Origin: Cytophagales bacterium | Lineage (GTDB): Bacteria; Bacteroidota; Bacteroidia; Cytophagales; Cyclobacteriaceae | Direction of reading: 5' to 3' | DNA: 64,000 bases | Assembly: GCA_033344775.1 (NCBI GenBank) | Contig: JAWPMT010000005.1 | Coordinates: 2,239,001-2,303,000 of the forward strand | Shown here: positions 1 through 8,088 of the stretch, piece after piece | Layout of the letters: each line of letters begins with the position of its first letter | Position numbering within the stretch: the stretch's first letter is position 1 | Translations under genes and position numbers: made by a program | The notes under the pieces: model-generated | Database searches by the model: none | What the model was told of the DNA's origin: nothing | What the model saw: only the letters and a program-made list of their open reading frames with translations

Positions 1-1006
1 CATTGATAAATGAAAAAGAACAAGCGGTGACGAATCCTCCAAGAACCATGAATATTAAATTGTCGGTGAGAATCAACGTCAGCAACCCTGCGAAGAGGCT
101 GCAAAAGCTGATCACAATGACTGTACCCAATGGCTTGGAACTGACATATTTTGCAATGGCGAATCCAATAAATGCAGAGATCCCTAACAATCCAAATGAT
201 ATGTACTGCCCCCAATTTCCCAATTCAGGATGACGCTTTTCCATAATTTCAGGGACAAATTCAATCAGAAATGCCTTGGCCATGCCAAGGACTAGTCCAA
301 TGACCAGAATGGCCAGGTAAGACAAATAGGTTTGTCTTTTCCCGTCATGCGTAGCCAAAAGCTCTTGTTTCCTTTGAAGGACTTCATCAGAAGAAACGAT
401 ATGAAATACAATCCCCGCTCCGGCGATAAGGACCCCACCTACTACGAAGGTTAAAGTATCGCCGAAAAACGAGACTAAGCCGACGATAACAGGTTCCAGC
501 GCATACAGCAATTCGGTGATCAGGAACAAAAAGCCCATGACGATGGGTAGTTTTTGGGCAGGTGCGAATGCCTCAATCATTGAATTGGCTGGGCTGATGA
601 ATAAATTCATCGATATCAACCAAAGCACGATCATAAAAGGTAACAGCGTTTTGATGTCCATCAGGTGGTGGGTGCTGATCAACGTGGCCACGACCATGAA
701 AATCATCGCCGTAGCTCCCACCCCAATCGTGAAGACAATCAAGTATTTTCCATTTCTTCTCAGGACATAATCAGAAAGCCATCCGGCAAATGGAGGTATA
801 ATCACAAGAATGATCGCTTTGGAAATCACCAGAAAATCCAAGAGGTGTGTGATCTCCATTTTTTCCATCAGGACTGGTTGGTACTCGTGATAGGCAATCC
901 AGCTAATGACTACTGCGGCATTTAATAGCGCAAGACTATATACCTCACGCCATTTCAAAATATCGGTTTTGGGTAGAAGTGTATCAATGGAACTATTCAT
1001 CGCCAT
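1..1006 (-). CDS. MFS transporter, C-terminal part beyond window edge
   Basis: The frame is open on the minus strand from an ATG at 1006 (peptide begins MAMNSSIDTLLPK) to the left edge, about 335 codons. It is almost entirely hydrophobic helices. A loop with G-W-L-S-D-Y-x-L-R-R after the second helix resembles the major facilitator motif (G-x-x-x-D-x-x-G/R-R). A soluble central stretch rich in E, K and Q (around the residues SSDEVLQRKQELL) separates two helix bundles, as in 12-helix MFS carriers. The substrate cannot be told. A second in-frame ATG two codons downstream (1000) is an alternative start. The gene stands alone; the next gene on this strand ends at 1218. Confidence 0.72.
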   Translation of the reverse strand, partial: MAMNSSIDTLLPKTDILKWREVYSLALLNAAVVISWIAYHEYQPVLMEKMEITHLLDFLVISKAIILVIIPPFAGWLSDYVLRRNGKYLIVFTIGVGATAMIFMVVATLISTHHLMDIKTLLPFMIVLWLISMNLFISPANSMIEAFAPAQKLPIVMGFLFLITELLYALEPVIVGLVSFFGDTLTFVVGGVLIAGAGIVFHIVSSDEVLQRKQELLATHDGKRQTYLSYLAILVIGLVLGMAKAFLIEFVPEIMEKRHPELGNWGQYISFGLLGISAFIGFAIAKYVSSKPLGTVIVISFCSLFAGLLTLILTDNLIFMVLGGFVTACSFSFIN

Positions 1007-1075
1007 CTTTTTCAGGCATTTACGAGATCATGGTAGCAAAAAGATTAGATCTGATGTTTGTACCATTCACCCGCC

Positions 1076-1177
1076 ATGAATATCGCCATCTGCACGATAT
1101 TGAGTTTGGTCCTGTGCGCCACGGTGATTGCTCAACAAAAAGAAATCGATAGTATCAAGCAGGTACTTCCTGCGTAG
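1076..1177 (+). pseudogene. Possible remnant: signal peptide plus first residues of a TPR-kinase-like protein
   Basis: A 33-codon frame encodes a clean secretion signal (hydrophobic stretch ending VIAQQ) followed by KEIDSIKQVLP and then a stop. In Bacteroidota, a signal peptide followed by Q-x-x-I-D-S-[IL]-K is a common opening of periplasmic TPR sensor kinases such as the gene at 2924. I infer a truncated or decayed gene. No continuation was found in other frames of the next 40 bases. It could equally be a chance ORF. Confidence 0.25.
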
Positions 1178-1217
1178 GGGTCGTTAGATCAGACCCTATA
1201 CTGGCATGACCTATAAC

Positions 1218-1811
1218 TTAAGCGGGCTTTTGAATAAATGATATCAGGGTCTGATAATACTTAAGCTTGAGGCTTAACCATAAGTCACGAGTCCAACTGA
1301 CGGTTTTTCGTTGTTTTTCAAACACACCAAAATATCTCCTGAAATATAATTTCAAAGCAATGTGCTTCAATAAAGGTAAGGTGGCCTGACCATTAGAATT
1401 CAGCTTTAAGGATCGCTGATGCAGCACATTGACATTTAGCTCGAGACTGATTTTCTTGTCAAATTTGCCCTGATCCTTGAGCATCACTTTGATTTCTTCT
1501 ACGCAAGACTGGGCCTCTTTGACGTGTATTAAACATTCCTCCAGAGACGTCAACCCTGCATCCAATTGAGTAACTAATCGGCACTTGAATTTCGTACAGA
1601 CGTGAGGTTTATCCGGCGTGTTGTAAATGCTACATTTGTTCCCGATATGGTGAACGCATGGAAGCCTGAAAGCCTGAGCGTCATTGTGAATCAATTCATC
1701 AGCTGTTATTTCAAACGACTCAGCCTCTCGGGAGATAACAGAGAAGATGGCCCCATTACAACAAAGTCCGCAACTTAGGCACAAAGTTACTTGTTGAGAA
1801 TCTACGCCCAT
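1218..1811 (-). CDS. YkgJ-family cysteine cluster protein (putative zinc/iron binding)
   Basis: The 197-aa protein carries the CxxCxxCC signature of PF03692 (formerly UPF0153) at residues 11-18 (C11, C14, C17, C18). A second group follows: C52, C60, C72 and C77, in the pattern LPCVHHIGNKCSIY then HVCTKFKC. These eight cysteines are the expected metal ligands of the family, whose biochemical role is unknown. The C-terminal half is basic and shows no recognisable domain. The ATG at 1811 fits because the first cysteine comes only ten residues later. There is no operon partner: the upstream minus-strand gene is a short one beginning at 2100. Confidence 0.8.
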   Translation of the reverse strand: MGVDSQQVTLCLSCGLCCNGAIFSVISREAESFEITADELIHNDAQAFRLPCVHHIGNKCSIYNTPDKPHVCTKFKCRLVTQLDAGLTSLEECLIHVKEAQSCVEEIKVMLKDQGKFDKKISLELNVNVLHQRSLKLNSNGQATLPLLKHIALKLYFRRYFGVFEKQRKTVSWTRDLWLSLKLKYYQTLISFIQKPA

Positions 1812-1929
1812 CTTCTTTGAGAGATCTTCATGAATAAAGCGCTTCTCTGTAATCCTTGAGTTTCTGGAATTTAGATAAGCACTTCTTGGAGTTTAATTGC
1901 GCTTTGATATGATCAGGTGGGCGTTGCGA

Positions 1930-2100
1930 TTAAAACAATCCTTTTACCCAGCTGCAAACATCATCCCACCAGGTTGGATCACTGGTGACTTCTTCAGTAC
2001 CTGCCACTGATGAAGACTTGGCTGATATCCTTACATCTCCACCGACACTTGCTCCGATCAGGAAACAAACTAATACAATAAATCCGACTAATTTTTTCAT
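1930..2100 (-). CDS. Small exported or membrane-anchored hypothetical protein
   Basis: The 56-aa product begins MKKLVGFIVLVCFLIGASVG, a typical signal peptide or signal anchor, and continues with a short polar segment ending DDVCSWVKGLF. I chose the ATG at 2100 over an upstream in-frame ATG at 2142 because it puts the K-K-hydrophobic signal at the N-terminus. It is divergent from the TraX gene (46 bp between starts). The C-terminal DDxCSWVKGLF is amphipathic, but no family is recognised. Confidence 0.5.
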   Translation of the reverse strand: MKKLVGFIVLVCFLIGASVGGDVRISAKSSSVAGTEEVTSDPTWWDDVCSWVKGLF

Positions 2101-2146
2101 GCTAATTGTTACTTTAATTAATAAAAATAAAGAAAATAACATCTAC

Positions 2147-2854
2147 ATGAATGAAACCTCTGGGAATTTAAATACCGATTTCCTCAAGCTCATTGGAATT
2201 ATTACGATGGTAATTGACCACTTTGGAAAGGTATTTTATGAGGATAACATTTGGTTTCAATTGATCGGCAGAATTACCTTTCCCATATTCGCTTACTGCC
2301 TGGTCATTGGATTTTTAAGGACCAAAGATTTATCAAGATACTTTTTGCGTCTTTTTACTTTTTCAGTGATTTCACAGCCGATATATACATGGTTATTTGG
2401 GTATCCCTGGTCCGATCTGAACATATTCTTTACCCTAATTTTAGGGCTGTTTTCAATTCATGGAATTCGAAGTAAACAATGGGTCTTAGTTGCCATCGCC
2501 CATCTTGTGCCCATATTTCTTAAAATAGATTACGGTGTTGCAGGCATTGTATTGATTGACTTGATCTATGTCTTTAGAAAATCAAGAACATGGTCCATTA
2601 TATGGCTTATTGTGCTCTTTGTTTCGCAACTATTCATCAATATAACTGAGATTTTACAGCATCTTATGCTCCATCAGGAACTCGTCATTGAGCCTAACCC
2701 CAGTCTCAATGTGTTTGGATTACTAAGTATCCCGTTATTGTACATACACATCAACTTAAGAATCACCGTAAAACGATCTGTTTTTTATGTCTTCTATCCA
2801 CTTCATCTTTTTGTACTGCTCATCATGAAAAACTTATACAATCTACTTAGCTAA
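2147..2854 (+). CDS. TraX family membrane protein
   Basis: The 235-aa polytopic protein has the N-terminal pattern of TraX (PF05857): KLIGIITMVIDHFGKVF, then LIGRITFPIFAYCLVIGF. In F plasmids TraX acetylates pilin, and many chromosomal homologues are probably acyltransferase-like membrane proteins. The frame extends upstream to 1985, but the ATG at 2147 starts directly before the conserved region, so I used it. About eight hydrophobic segments fill the protein. The neighbours give no hint of conjugation, so it is probably a housekeeping TraX-like protein rather than a transfer gene. Confidence 0.78.
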   Translation: MNETSGNLNTDFLKLIGIITMVIDHFGKVFYEDNIWFQLIGRITFPIFAYCLVIGFLRTKDLSRYFLRLFTFSVISQPIYTWLFGYPWSDLNIFFTLILGLFSIHGIRSKQWVLVAIAHLVPIFLKIDYGVAGIVLIDLIYVFRKSRTWSIIWLIVLFVSQLFINITEILQHLMLHQELVIEPNPSLNVFGLLSIPLLYIHINLRITVKRSVFYVFYPLHLFVLLIMKNLYNLLS

Positions 2855-2923
2855 AGATTTTGCAGATCAGACTCACATCACCAGTAACAGTCAGTTATTT
2901 TTAAGGATGTAAAAAGGTCCCAC

Positions 2924-4777
2924 ATGAAAAAGTATCAACTTGTTCTTCTTGTTTTAGTCGTGATCTTTTTTGACGCGATAAGTCAAAGTCCATTTCAAAA
3001 AGCTGCTAATCTGACGGGTCAGGAGTTTGTAGATTATGTTAATGAAAATTATTATCAACTCTATAGCACCAACTTTGATAGTGCCATCCTATTAACCCAT
3101 GAGGCCAAAAGTATCAGCCTGGAAAATGGATGGGTTGAAAAAGCGGCTTACGCTAGTTTGTATAATGGCGTGATCAATTTCTTGAGAGGTGATTATGAAA
3201 AAGCAATCTCTTCGTATCAATACGCTGAGAAAACATTCGATTCTTTAAACAACACCAGTGGACTGGCCAGAACGCATAATGAAATGGCGGTTTATTTCCA
3301 TAAAAATGGGCAGTTGGAAAAGGCAATAGCACTGTTGGCATCCAGTGAAAAAGAAGCTGAAGATTCCGATGACCTTGAAGCGTTAGGAACTAGTTTGGGA
3401 AATAGAGCTGCTTTTCTAACTCGCCAAGGGAAGTATGAGGAAGCTTATCCAGTTTTCAAACGAGTGTTTGATATTCGAGTAAAACAAAATGATAGCGTTG
3501 GTCTCGGATATGTTTATCTGGACCTGGCAGAATATCAGCTTCACAAAGGCAACCTCCCCGAAGCCATCCGACTGGTTGAAGAATCCACAAAAATCAGAGA
3601 GGCTATTGGAGATCGAAATGGCGTAGCAATCAATACGGTGATCAAAGGAGAAAACTATTTTCAAACGGGCAACTATAAGCAAGCCATTCCATACTTTGAG
3701 CAAACGATCGAACTCGCCAGTGAAATCGGGTATACGGACTTGATTCGATTCAGCTATGACATGTTACAGCAGTCTCATATAAAACTCAAGAATTACGAAA
3801 AAGCCTACGAGAGCCTTTCAAAAAACCGGGTTTTTAGCGACAGTATTTTCAATGTGGAAAGAAGCAAAGCTTTACTGGAAATGGAAACAAAATACGAAAC
3901 AGAAAAGAAGGAAAAGCAAATTGCACAACAAGAGGTCGTTTTAACTTCCCAAGAAGCAGCGTTACTTCAAAATCGAATTTTATTCATTGCTTCAGTTTTT
4001 GCACTAGGCCTCCTGCTGATCATTTTATTGCTTTGGCAGAATAAAACACGCAAAAAGCAACAATTGACCCTCCAAAAGGAAAAGCTCAAATCAAGGGAAG
4101 CCGAAATAAACGCAACCATTTCCTCTCAGGAAAAAGAACGGTCTCGATACGCCCGGGACCTGCATGACGGATTCGGCCAAATGATTTCCATATTAAACAT
4201 GAATCTGGCTAATCTGAAAAGTGGCGCCAAACCAGACGAACGGCAACAAGTATTTGAAGCCTCCGAGAAAATCATCGAAGATATGTACGGTGAATTAAAA
4301 AATATTTGCTTTGACCTGATGCCTCAGACCTTAATCAGAGGTGGATTGGCAAGTGCGTTGGAAGAATTTATCCAACGTGTCAATTCATCTTCAGAAGCAC
4401 TTCATGTAGAACTAAATGTTTTTGGGCTCGAAGAACGAATCTCAGAGATCCAGGAGATTTCACTCTTCCGTATATCGCAGGAGTGGATCAACAACATTTT
4501 GAAATACTCAGATGCAAAAAAGATCACGCTGCAAATCACTAAAGATGAGGAAGAAATCACCTTAATGATTGAAGATGATGGAAAAGGGTTCAACAAAAAC
4601 TTGCTCCTTTCCGGAAAAGGAAATGGCTGGAAAAATCTCAACACACGAACCAATTTGATCCAAGGACACCTGGAACTTGAAACACAACCTGAGCGTCGTG
4701 GAAATACTTTGATTGTGAATGCTCCTGCTGAGGTCAGCAGAGATAATGTATTAAACCTCTCGACTAATTTTTCTTAA
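2924..4777 (+). CDS. TPR-containing sensor histidine kinase (HisKA_3 / HATPase)
   Basis: The 617-aa protein has a signal peptide (MKKYQLVLLVLVVIFFDA), a periplasmic array of tetratricopeptide repeats (about residues 60-320), a coiled coil, and one transmembrane helix at about 350-372. A cytoplasmic NarL/DesK-type kinase follows: H-box ERSRYARDLHDGFGQ with His414, then an ATPase domain with N-box-like EWINNILKYS and G-box IEDDGKGFN. This class phosphorylates LuxR-type regulators, but none is adjacent, so it is an orphan kinase or pairs elsewhere. Its last 14 bp overlap the antisense gene ending at 4764. Confidence 0.9.
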   Translation: MKKYQLVLLVLVVIFFDAISQSPFQKAANLTGQEFVDYVNENYYQLYSTNFDSAILLTHEAKSISLENGWVEKAAYASLYNGVINFLRGDYEKAISSYQYAEKTFDSLNNTSGLARTHNEMAVYFHKNGQLEKAIALLASSEKEAEDSDDLEALGTSLGNRAAFLTRQGKYEEAYPVFKRVFDIRVKQNDSVGLGYVYLDLAEYQLHKGNLPEAIRLVEESTKIREAIGDRNGVAINTVIKGENYFQTGNYKQAIPYFEQTIELASEIGYTDLIRFSYDMLQQSHIKLKNYEKAYESLSKNRVFSDSIFNVERSKALLEMETKYETEKKEKQIAQQEVVLTSQEAALLQNRILFIASVFALGLLLIILLLWQNKTRKKQQLTLQKEKLKSREAEINATISSQEKERSRYARDLHDGFGQMISILNMNLANLKSGAKPDERQQVFEASEKIIEDMYGELKNICFDLMPQTLIRGGLASALEEFIQRVNSSSEALHVELNVFGLEERISEIQEISLFRISQEWINNILKYSDAKKITLQITKDEEEITLMIEDDGKGFNKNLLLSGKGNGWKNLNTRTNLIQGHLELETQPERRGNTLIVNAPAEVSRDNVLNLSTNFS

Positions 4778-4925
4778 ATCCGTAGGGACAATGAAGGCAG
4801 CCGTTTTTGCAACAATAGCCTCTTTTCTTATGATAGGACGCATTAAACACCATTAAGCCCTGCTCATTGAAATAATAGTCTGAGGGCTCTAGTTTGATCT
4901 CTTCTTTTTTCGCACGCTTGTTCAT
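4764..4925 (-). CDS. Small cysteine-rich DUF5522-like protein
   Basis: The 53-codon frame starts at ATG 4925. It encodes a charged N-terminus (MNKRAKKEEIKLEP), then YYFNEQGLMVFNASYH, and ends with KKRGYCCKNGCLHCPYGFKK. The CCxNGCxHCPY motif with four cysteines and a preceding Y-H-x-K-R-G-Y is the hallmark of the DUF5522 small proteins seen across Bacteroidota. The function is unknown; metal binding is likely. It is convergent with the TPR kinase (14-bp overlap of coding ends) and divergent from rocD. Confidence 0.8.
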   Translation of the reverse strand: MNKRAKKEEIKLEPSDYYFNEQGLMVFNASYHKKRGYCCKNGCLHCPYGFKKN

Positions 4926-4947
4926 CGACTTCTCCGGCTAATCCTGC

Positions 4948-4955
4948 TAACTTTG
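4948..4955 (+). promoter_or_regulatory. Candidate -7 box of the rocD promoter
   Basis: TAACTTTG matches the Bacteroidota primary-sigma -7 consensus TAnnTTTG and lies 62 bp before the rocD ATG. No good TTTG box was found at the usual distance upstream, so the call rests on one element. Confidence 0.35.
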
Positions 4956-5017
4956 CGGTTTGCTTTCAAATTAATAGCGGGCAAAGATCTTATTTAGTTC
5001 CTAAAAAAGAAGATATT

Positions 5018-6292
5018 ATGTCAACTTCAACATTGACCAGCCAGGACCTCATCGCTTTGGAGGAAAAGCATGGAGCACACAACTATCATCCCCTTCCGGT
5101 TGTGTTGTCCAGAGGTGAAGGCGTTTACGTTTGGGACGTAGAAGGAAAACAGTATTATGACTTCCTTTCTGCTTATAGTGCCGTCAATCAGGGGCATTGT
5201 CATCCAAAGATCGTTTCTGCACTGACCAATCAGGCGGAGACACTAGCCTTGACATCACGGGCCTTTCACAGTGATGTGCTGGGGCAATATGAGCAGTTTA
5301 TGACCGAATATTTTGGGTTTGACAAAGTATTGCCGATGAACACCGGTGCGGAAGGTGTGGAAACTGCCATCAAACTTTGCCGTAAGTGGGCTTACGAAAA
5401 GAAAGGAATTGAAGAGAACGAAGCACAGATCATCGTCTTTGAAGGTAATTTCCATGGTCGAACGACGACCATTATTTCCTTCTCCAACGACGAAGATGCT
5501 CGAAAGAATTTCGGCCCTTACACAGAAGGTTTCATCAAAGTGCCTTATAATGATCTGGAAGCATTGGATGAGGCGTTGCATGAAAATAATATTGCTGGTG
5601 TGCTGGTTGAGCCCATTCAGGGAGAGGCCGGTGTAAACGTTCCGGATCCGGATTTCATTCCTGGAATCAAAGCACTTTGTGAGAAGCATGAGGCTTTGTT
5701 CATTGCAGATGAGATCCAGACGGGTATTGCGAGAACGGGAAGTTTGTTACGTATTTGTGGCGATTGTAACTGCCAAAACAAATGCGAGCGCGGTGAAACT
5801 TACACCAAGCCTGACATGCTGATTCTTGGCAAGGCGCTATCCGGCGGAATCTATCCCGTATCAGCTGTGTTGGCAGACAATGAAGTGATGGACGTCATCA
5901 AGCCCGGTCAGCACGGTTCTACCTATGGAGGAAATCCACTGGGAAGTAAGGTGGCCATGGCGGCATTAGAAGTGGTGGATGATGAAAACCTGACACAGAA
6001 TGCACGAAACCTAGGTGAGTTGTTCCGTGATCGCATGAACCTGCTGATCGAAAAGACCGATTTGGTTTCAAAAGTGCGAGGTAGAGGATTGCTCAATGCG
6101 ATCATCATCAACGATTCACCAGAGAGTTCTACCGCCTGGGACATCTGTGTTGCTTTGAAGGAAAATGGCTTATTGGCCAAGCCTACGCACGGTAATATCA
6201 TCAGATTCGCACCTCCTTTGGTCATGACCGAAGAGCAATTGCACGAGTGTTGCGACATCATCGAGAAAACCATTTTGAATTTCGCGAAGTAA
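5018..6292 (+). CDS. rocD: Ornithine--oxo-acid aminotransferase
   Basis: The 424-aa class-III PLP aminotransferase converts ornithine and 2-oxoglutarate to glutamate semialdehyde and glutamate. Visible hallmarks are SAYSAVNQGHCHPKI near the N-terminus, NTGAEGVETAIK, FHGRT, VEPIQGEAGVN, the cofactor Asp in ADEIQTG and the Schiff-base lysine in LILGKALSGG. Length and start are normal for the family. One oddity is an insert just before the PLP lysine with CGDCNCQNKC in place of the usual short loop, which gives four clustered cysteines. The gene is followed four bases later by a small coiled-coil gene and is probably cotranscribed with it. Confidence 0.93.
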   Translation: MSTSTLTSQDLIALEEKHGAHNYHPLPVVLSRGEGVYVWDVEGKQYYDFLSAYSAVNQGHCHPKIVSALTNQAETLALTSRAFHSDVLGQYEQFMTEYFGFDKVLPMNTGAEGVETAIKLCRKWAYEKKGIEENEAQIIVFEGNFHGRTTTIISFSNDEDARKNFGPYTEGFIKVPYNDLEALDEALHENNIAGVLVEPIQGEAGVNVPDPDFIPGIKALCEKHEALFIADEIQTGIARTGSLLRICGDCNCQNKCERGETYTKPDMLILGKALSGGIYPVSAVLADNEVMDVIKPGQHGSTYGGNPLGSKVAMAALEVVDDENLTQNARNLGELFRDRMNLLIEKTDLVSKVRGRGLLNAIIINDSPESSTAWDICVALKENGLLAKPTHGNIIRFAPPLVMTEEQLHECCDIIEKTILNFAK

Positions 6293-6295
6293 TTC

Positions 6296-6541
6296 GTGGA
6301 CGAATCAGATAGAATAGATAAACTGGAGTTGCTGCTGGACGATGTTCAGGGGCAACTCTTCAATCTCCAATCGGACATGAAATATATGTCCACGGAAAAC
6401 ACCGCACTAAAGGACTTCCTTGGCAACCTCTATTATAGCTGCAAGGAGCTGGAAGAAACTGAAATCCAGGCCGAAGACCTGATCAAAAACCTGAGACAAA
6501 ACATCGAGGTTTTTGCCAAAGATCATAAGATTAGGTTGTAG
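6296..6541 (+). CDS. Small coiled-coil hypothetical protein
   Basis: The 81-aa acidic protein starts at a GTG four bases after rocD stops. Heptad-like spacing of Leu, Ile and Met runs through most of it (for example DKLELLLDDVQGQLFNLQSD), which indicates a coiled coil. There are no cysteines apart from one in YYSCKELEE and no recognised domain. The tight spacing suggests translation from the rocD transcript. It may be a small accessory protein, but no function can be assigned. Confidence 0.55.
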   Translation: MDESDRIDKLELLLDDVQGQLFNLQSDMKYMSTENTALKDFLGNLYYSCKELEETEIQAEDLIKNLRQNIEVFAKDHKIRL

Positions 6542-6670
6542 TTGCTCGTTCCCATTCTGCTTTTCTAGCGTAGAAATACCTGTTTTTACTTAACCTGTTG
6601 AAAGCAGGAACAAAACATCAATTAAAAAACAACTTGTGAACTCGAGGAAGAGGCTGATTTTATAAAGTTA

Positions 6671-6692
6671 GCGCAAGGCTTTGCCTCGTGTC
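6671..6692 (+). repeat. REP-like imperfect palindrome upstream of the transposase
   Basis: AGGC-TTT-GCCT stem (6676-6686) lies inside a longer GCGCAAGGC / GCCTCGTGTC imperfect palindrome, 48 bp before the RAYT start. Palindromes of this form flank REP-associated tyrosine transposases. Confidence 0.5.
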
Positions 6693-6739
6693 TGACGTCT
6701 TTTGTCAAAGTCTCCTTAGTCCATCAACAAAACAATTAT

Positions 6740-7285
6740 ATGAGTAGGAAATACAAGTTTCATAATAAACAAGGTCTATACTTCGTGAGTATTGCTGCGG
6801 TCTACTGGATAGATGTTTTCATAAGAGATCAATACTTTCACACTGTTGTAGAGAGCTTAGGCTTGTGTCGAAAAAACAAAGAGCTGGAATTGTACGCGTG
6901 GTGCATCATGCCGAGTCACATCCATATGGTGTTTAAATCCAAAAATGAAGATCCTGGTGGTCTATTCAGAGATTTCAAAACTTTTACTTCTAAAGAGATG
7001 CAGAGAGCCATTTAGCAAAACAATAAGGACAGTAGAAAAGAATGGATGCTAAGGATGATGGCACAAGCCAGAAAACTGAATAGCAATGTTCAAAATGGAC
7101 AGTTCTGGCAACAACACAATCATCCTATAGAACTATGGAGTCCGCATATAATTGATCAAAAGATCAATTATATGCATATGAATCCTGTTGTAGCAGGTTT
7201 TGTCTTGGAGCCAGAGTATTGGAAGTACAGTAGTGCCATTGATTATTCCGGAGGAAAAGGCCTACTGGAATTAGACATTATTTGA
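6740..7285 (+). pseudogene. REP-associated tyrosine transposase (Y1/IS200-like), interrupted by an in-frame TAG
   Basis: Two pieces lie in one reading frame. The first (6740-7015) has the start YKFHNKQGLYFVS and the catalytic His-hydrophobic-His in MPSHIHMVF. The second (from 7046) has FWQQHNHPIELWSPHIIDQK and INYMHMNPVVAGFV, the region of the presumed catalytic tyrosine. Only a TAG at 7013-7015 separates them, and the intervening codons (QNNKDSRKEW) also read as normal RAYT sequence. The gene is therefore about 181 residues long with one nonsense codon. RAYTs are domesticated single-copy relatives of IS200/IS605 that mobilise REP palindromes, and palindromes lie on both sides here. Confidence 0.85.
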
Positions 7286-7298
7286 GATACAAATGGCA

Positions 7299-7313
7299 CG
7301 AGCTATAAGCTCG
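7299..7313 (+). repeat. REP-like perfect palindrome downstream of the transposase
   Basis: CGAGCT-ATA-AGCTCG, a perfect 6-bp stem with a 3-base loop, begins 14 bp after the transposase stop. It is flanked by GGCA and CACCAACG, as in RAYT-associated repeats. It could also end transcription of the transposase. Confidence 0.5.
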
Positions 7314-7348
7314 CACCAACGATTGTAATTTTCGGTTACCCGCTAGGG

Positions 7349-8044
7349 TTAAAAAACGAAATAAGTCACTGAGAACTGAAAAGTTCGGTTTTGGTTTTTT
7401 GGCTCTCTTGAAGTGAAAATAGGATCACTCGTTGACCCGGTTCTTTGAGTAATGGCCTCAAATAAGCTGGTAAAGCCATGAATATATCATATTCCCAGCG
7501 TCAGGTTCTCATATAAGCGATATTCAACGCCGCCAGTCAAACCAAAATCTATACGATTGACAATATTTACAGATTCCCATAATTCAAGCATGTCTACGTC
7601 AGTGTCAGAGGAAATTAAACTTGCCTTTGCCGAGATCAGGTAACTAATTTCCGGACCTAATAGGAGGCCAATTTTAGATACCGGACGAAATTCCACTAAT
7701 AGCGGTAGCGAAACATAATTCAGATGTGTATTGGACTCATCCAGAAAATGAATAAATGCAAAAGCCTCGTTAAAGTTTCCGAGTTGATTAATGCCAGCAT
7801 TATAATACCCTTTGTTGTTCCAGGAAATCTCGGGTGAGAAAAAGAAACGATCCATCACTTTAAATTTCCCCTGCACGCCCAGATGATAACCGAATCGGTA
7901 TTCATTTCCACTCTCACCTATGTCGTTGATTTTATAAATATTATTGACATAATTCAATCCGCCGCGAATACCGATTTGAAAGCTAGATTGCGCTGAAAGA
8001 ACACTGACATTCAGTGCCAAAATCAAGAATATTATGCCTTTCAT
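7349..8044 (-). pseudogene. PorT-like outer-membrane beta-barrel protein, interrupted by an in-frame TGA
   Basis: The open part (7487-8044) gives 185 aa with a signal peptide (MKGIIFLILALNVSVLSAQ) and alternating beta-strand sequence typical of the PF13568 barrel family (FQIGIRGGLNYVNNIY, LPLLVEFRPVSKIGLLLGPE). It ends in YENLTLGI at a TGA (7487-7489). The same frame then continues for 45 codons with barrel-like sequence and ends FQFSVTYFVF before TAA at 7349-7351. A terminal phenylalanine after an aromatic strand is the normal outer-membrane insertion signal. The intact gene would be about 231 codons. CGA to TGA would explain the break. Confidence 0.8.
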
Positions 8045-8088
8045 ATTTGTTGCTTTGTATCAAATCTAACCGATTTTCTAAAGAAAGT

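Noticed and set aside
5255-5689. 144-codon minus-strand frame inside rocD
   Set aside because: It lies entirely opposite conserved aminotransferase motifs and shows no features of its own.
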